The notes beneath the pieces are model-generated. The model saw only the letters and a list, made by a program, of their open reading frames with translations. It had not been told where the DNA came from and did not search any database. Positions 39,800 to 42,011 of a DNA stretch of 42,011 nt are shown one piece after another (positions within the stretch are counted from its first letter, which is position 1; the number at the start of each line of letters is the position of its first letter). The stretch comes from an uncultured Bacilli bacterium (GTDB lineage Bacteria > Bacillota_I > Bacilli_A > RF39 > UBA660), in assembly GCA_947627975.1 (NCBI GenBank), contig CANQYB010000009.1:1-42011 (forward strand), in the 5' to 3' direction. The translations under genes and the position numbers were made by a program.

Positions 39800-40534
39800 T
39801 TAATCAGAATTAATTTTATTTTCTAAAAAATTTTTTAAATATTCATGATATGCTTTATAGTCATAGTCAATTATTTCTAATTTTTTAGGTTTATATTTTA
39901 TTTTCATAGAATCTAAATAAATAGTTAATAATTTATCTGTAAGATAAGGATTCCTAATAAGAAGTGGTCCAATTAAATACGTACCATAAAAATTTTTATA
40001 TACAAATCCTTCATAATTATCATTTATAGTTGAACCAGTACCACTAATAACTTTAAATAAATGATTTTTGTTTTTTTTCATTACACTAGTTCTATTTTGA
40101 AAACCAATTATATCATTGTTTATTAACTTAGTTTTAAAATGTTGTTCACCAACAATTTGAAAATCAATAATTTCTGTTATATAATCAAAAATTTTTAATG
40201 TTTCAATTTTTTCATTATTTTTTTTAATATATTGACCAAATAATTCTAAGGCAGAACCAGTTACTATAAATAATTTGTTCATATTAATTGCATTTTTTAT
40301 ATCATCTTTATATTTTTTAATATCATTTAATACAATTTTTTGATTTTCAAATGATCCCATTCCAATATAAAAAATATCATATTTATTAAAATCAATGTTA
40401 TCATTAACAGTTAAAAAATGAATTTCAGCATTTAGACCTTTATTTTTCAAATGTCTGATTAAAGCTTGAGGATTTCCAGATTCTCCATATAAATTCATCA
40501 AATCATAATATAAATGAGCAATTTTTATAATCAT
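39800..40534 (-). CDS. gatD: GatD-type class I glutamine amidotransferase homologue lacking catalytic residues
   Basis: YYDLMNLYGESGNPQALIRHLKNKG, FYIGMGSFENQKIV, VYKNFYGTYLIGPLLIRNPYLTDKLL; adjacent to murT with 4-bp overlap. Confidence 0.85.
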   Translation of the reverse strand: MIIKIAHLYYDLMNLYGESGNPQALIRHLKNKGLNAEIHFLTVNDNIDFNKYDIFYIGMGSFENQKIVLNDIKKYKDDIKNAINMNKLFIVTGSALELFGQYIKKNNEKIETLKIFDYITEIIDFQIVGEQHFKTKLINNDIIGFQNRTSVMKKNKNHLFKVISGTGSTINDNYEGFVYKNFYGTYLIGPLLIRNPYLTDKLLTIYLDSMKIKYKPKKLEIIDYDYKAYHEYLKNFLENKINSD

Positions 40535-41862
40535 TTTTGATTCTCCTTTAGTAATAATTTAATTTTATCACTCATATCAAAACATACCATTGTGTAAATA
40601 TTTCCTTTAGTATCTTTTTTGATAATATTTATTAAATTATCTATATCATCTACCATAATTAATTTTTTACAATCTATATTTGAATATGAAAGACAAGTTG
40701 CAACGTCATATTTAAATCTACCAATACATAATATATGATCTATATTATCATCATCTAATAATTTAAAAGTTACATCATATAACCAAGATAAATCATTAAA
40801 TTTATACCTTCGAGATACATTATCAAAACCTACTACAATAGTTTTTAATTCATTTTTAGAGTGTATGTAATTTAATGATTGATAATAAGATAAAGAATTT
40901 TCATTTTTACTTTCTAGCATTGTTAATTTTCTATTATCTATATTAAATATTTCTCCACGTTTTGGTTCAATATAATTTATATTTATTGCATCTTTAATAA
41001 TTTTTTCATCAATTTTTAATTCTTTTAAAAGGGCAACAGCGGCTAATGTATAATAGGCAGCATACATTATATCTTTATTTAAATAATAATTTTTTTTATT
41101 TATTTTCATTTGCTGTTTATCTAAGTCTAAATCTGTTGCTTTATATTTAACTTTGCCTCTTGAAAAATTACATTTTTTACAATTATATATTCCTATGTGG
41201 CCATAATGATAATATTTATAGAATAATTTATTATGGCAAATTGGGCAATAGGCATTATCAATTCCTAAATTTGGGGGTATTACATAATCATATTTTGTTT
41301 TTTCTATACCATAAGTAACAATATTTTTAAACATTAATGACATTTTCATAACATGAGGATCATCAGCATTTAAAATAAGTTTAGTATCATTGGAAATTGA
41401 TGATGTAATTTCATCAAATATAAAATCTGGATTTCCTGATCGCGATGGTTGATCTCTTGTTATATTTGTTACAATTAAATGAGTTAATATTTTTTTATTA
41501 AAAGCAAGTTTTAAATGTCTTTCATCAATTTCTACAAGTAAAATATCTTTTTTAAATTTTCCAGTTAAAGTACAATTTCTTAAAATTAAAGTAGTTATTC
41601 CATATATTCCATTTGAGCCAAATTTATTATATGCAACACTATTTCCATTTTTTTCTAAAACATGAGCAATTAATGATGTAGTTGAACCTTTCCCAGCTGA
41701 ACCAGTAATGCCAATTACAATTTTGGGATATATTATTTTTTCTAGAATATGATGGTCTAAATCATATGCAATCTTTCCTGGAAAAACTGTAGCATTTTTC
41801 TTAAATAATTTCAATATAATTATTGATAATTTACTTAAAAAAATTAAAATTGTTTTTTTCAT
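40531..41862 (-). CDS. murT: MurT-type Mur ligase
   Basis: GITGSAGKGSTTSLIAHVLEKNG, NITRDQPSRSGNPDFIFDEI, four-Cys ribbon CPICHNKL...CKKCNF, VVGFDNVSRRYKFNDLSWLYDV. Confidence 0.9.
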   Translation of the reverse strand: MKKTILIFLSKLSIIILKLFKKNATVFPGKIAYDLDHHILEKIIYPKIVIGITGSAGKGSTTSLIAHVLEKNGNSVAYNKFGSNGIYGITTLILRNCTLTGKFKKDILLVEIDERHLKLAFNKKILTHLIVTNITRDQPSRSGNPDFIFDEITSSISNDTKLILNADDPHVMKMSLMFKNIVTYGIEKTKYDYVIPPNLGIDNAYCPICHNKLFYKYYHYGHIGIYNCKKCNFSRGKVKYKATDLDLDKQQMKINKKNYYLNKDIMYAAYYTLAAVALLKELKIDEKIIKDAININYIEPKRGEIFNIDNRKLTMLESKNENSLSYYQSLNYIHSKNELKTIVVGFDNVSRRYKFNDLSWLYDVTFKLLDDDNIDHILCIGRFKYDVATCLSYSNIDCKKLIMVDDIDNLINIIKKDTKGNIYTMVCFDMSDKIKLLLKENQK

Positions 41863-42011
41863 AATTCACCTCATGTTAATTATAACATAATTTTTATTTA
41901 AAAATATATAATAAGGTAAGTTTTTATTTTGCTTTATTGTAGTGTTACAATTGATGTGAAACATTTCTATATAAAAAAAGTAATTCAAGTCGTATAATTG
42001 AGTTAACAAAA

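Noticed and set aside
41680-41720. MurT P-loop GSAGKGSTT as a defective Walker A
   Set aside because: GKGS occurs in the related FolC/Mur ligase superfamily (GTNGKGS), so this is not evidence of inactivity.

Overview
AT-rich chromosomal window that looks like an uncultured Bacilli/Firmicutes relative with small genes and code 11 (TGA ends vanY and queA, so this is not Mycoplasma code 4). Most of it is housekeeping: rpsD, ezrA, def, ftsW/rodA, class B sortase, parE-parC, ylbD-ylbE, sepF, divIVA, ackA, nrnA, recX, RNase J-like, femX-like, xerC/D, queA-tgt, P-type ATPase, murT-gatD. The most interesting region is the left end (1-4635). It holds a tandem array of secreted SipW/TasA-type signal + LamG-like surface proteins, plus an unrelated cell-wall-anchored protein. 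Each of the three complete genes there is preceded by the same promoter module, TTGACT-GGGGGGGG-TAGTATTA-TATAAT, with a G8 homopolymer filling the -35/-10 spacer. Six other promoters I can read in the window have exactly 17-bp spacers, while two of the poly-G promoters have 16 bp and the third has 19 bp. This is the architecture expected of slipped-strand, phase-variable promoters driving a mosaic surface-protein repertoire. Other notable observations: a GatD homologue that lacks both the catalytic Cys and His, a sortase without the conserved catalytic Arg, an RNase J homologue with a degenerate metal site, and a decayed IS3-type element inserted in the loop of a bidirectional terminator with an apparent 13-bp direct repeat. 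All calls come from reading the sequence by eye; no database search was run.
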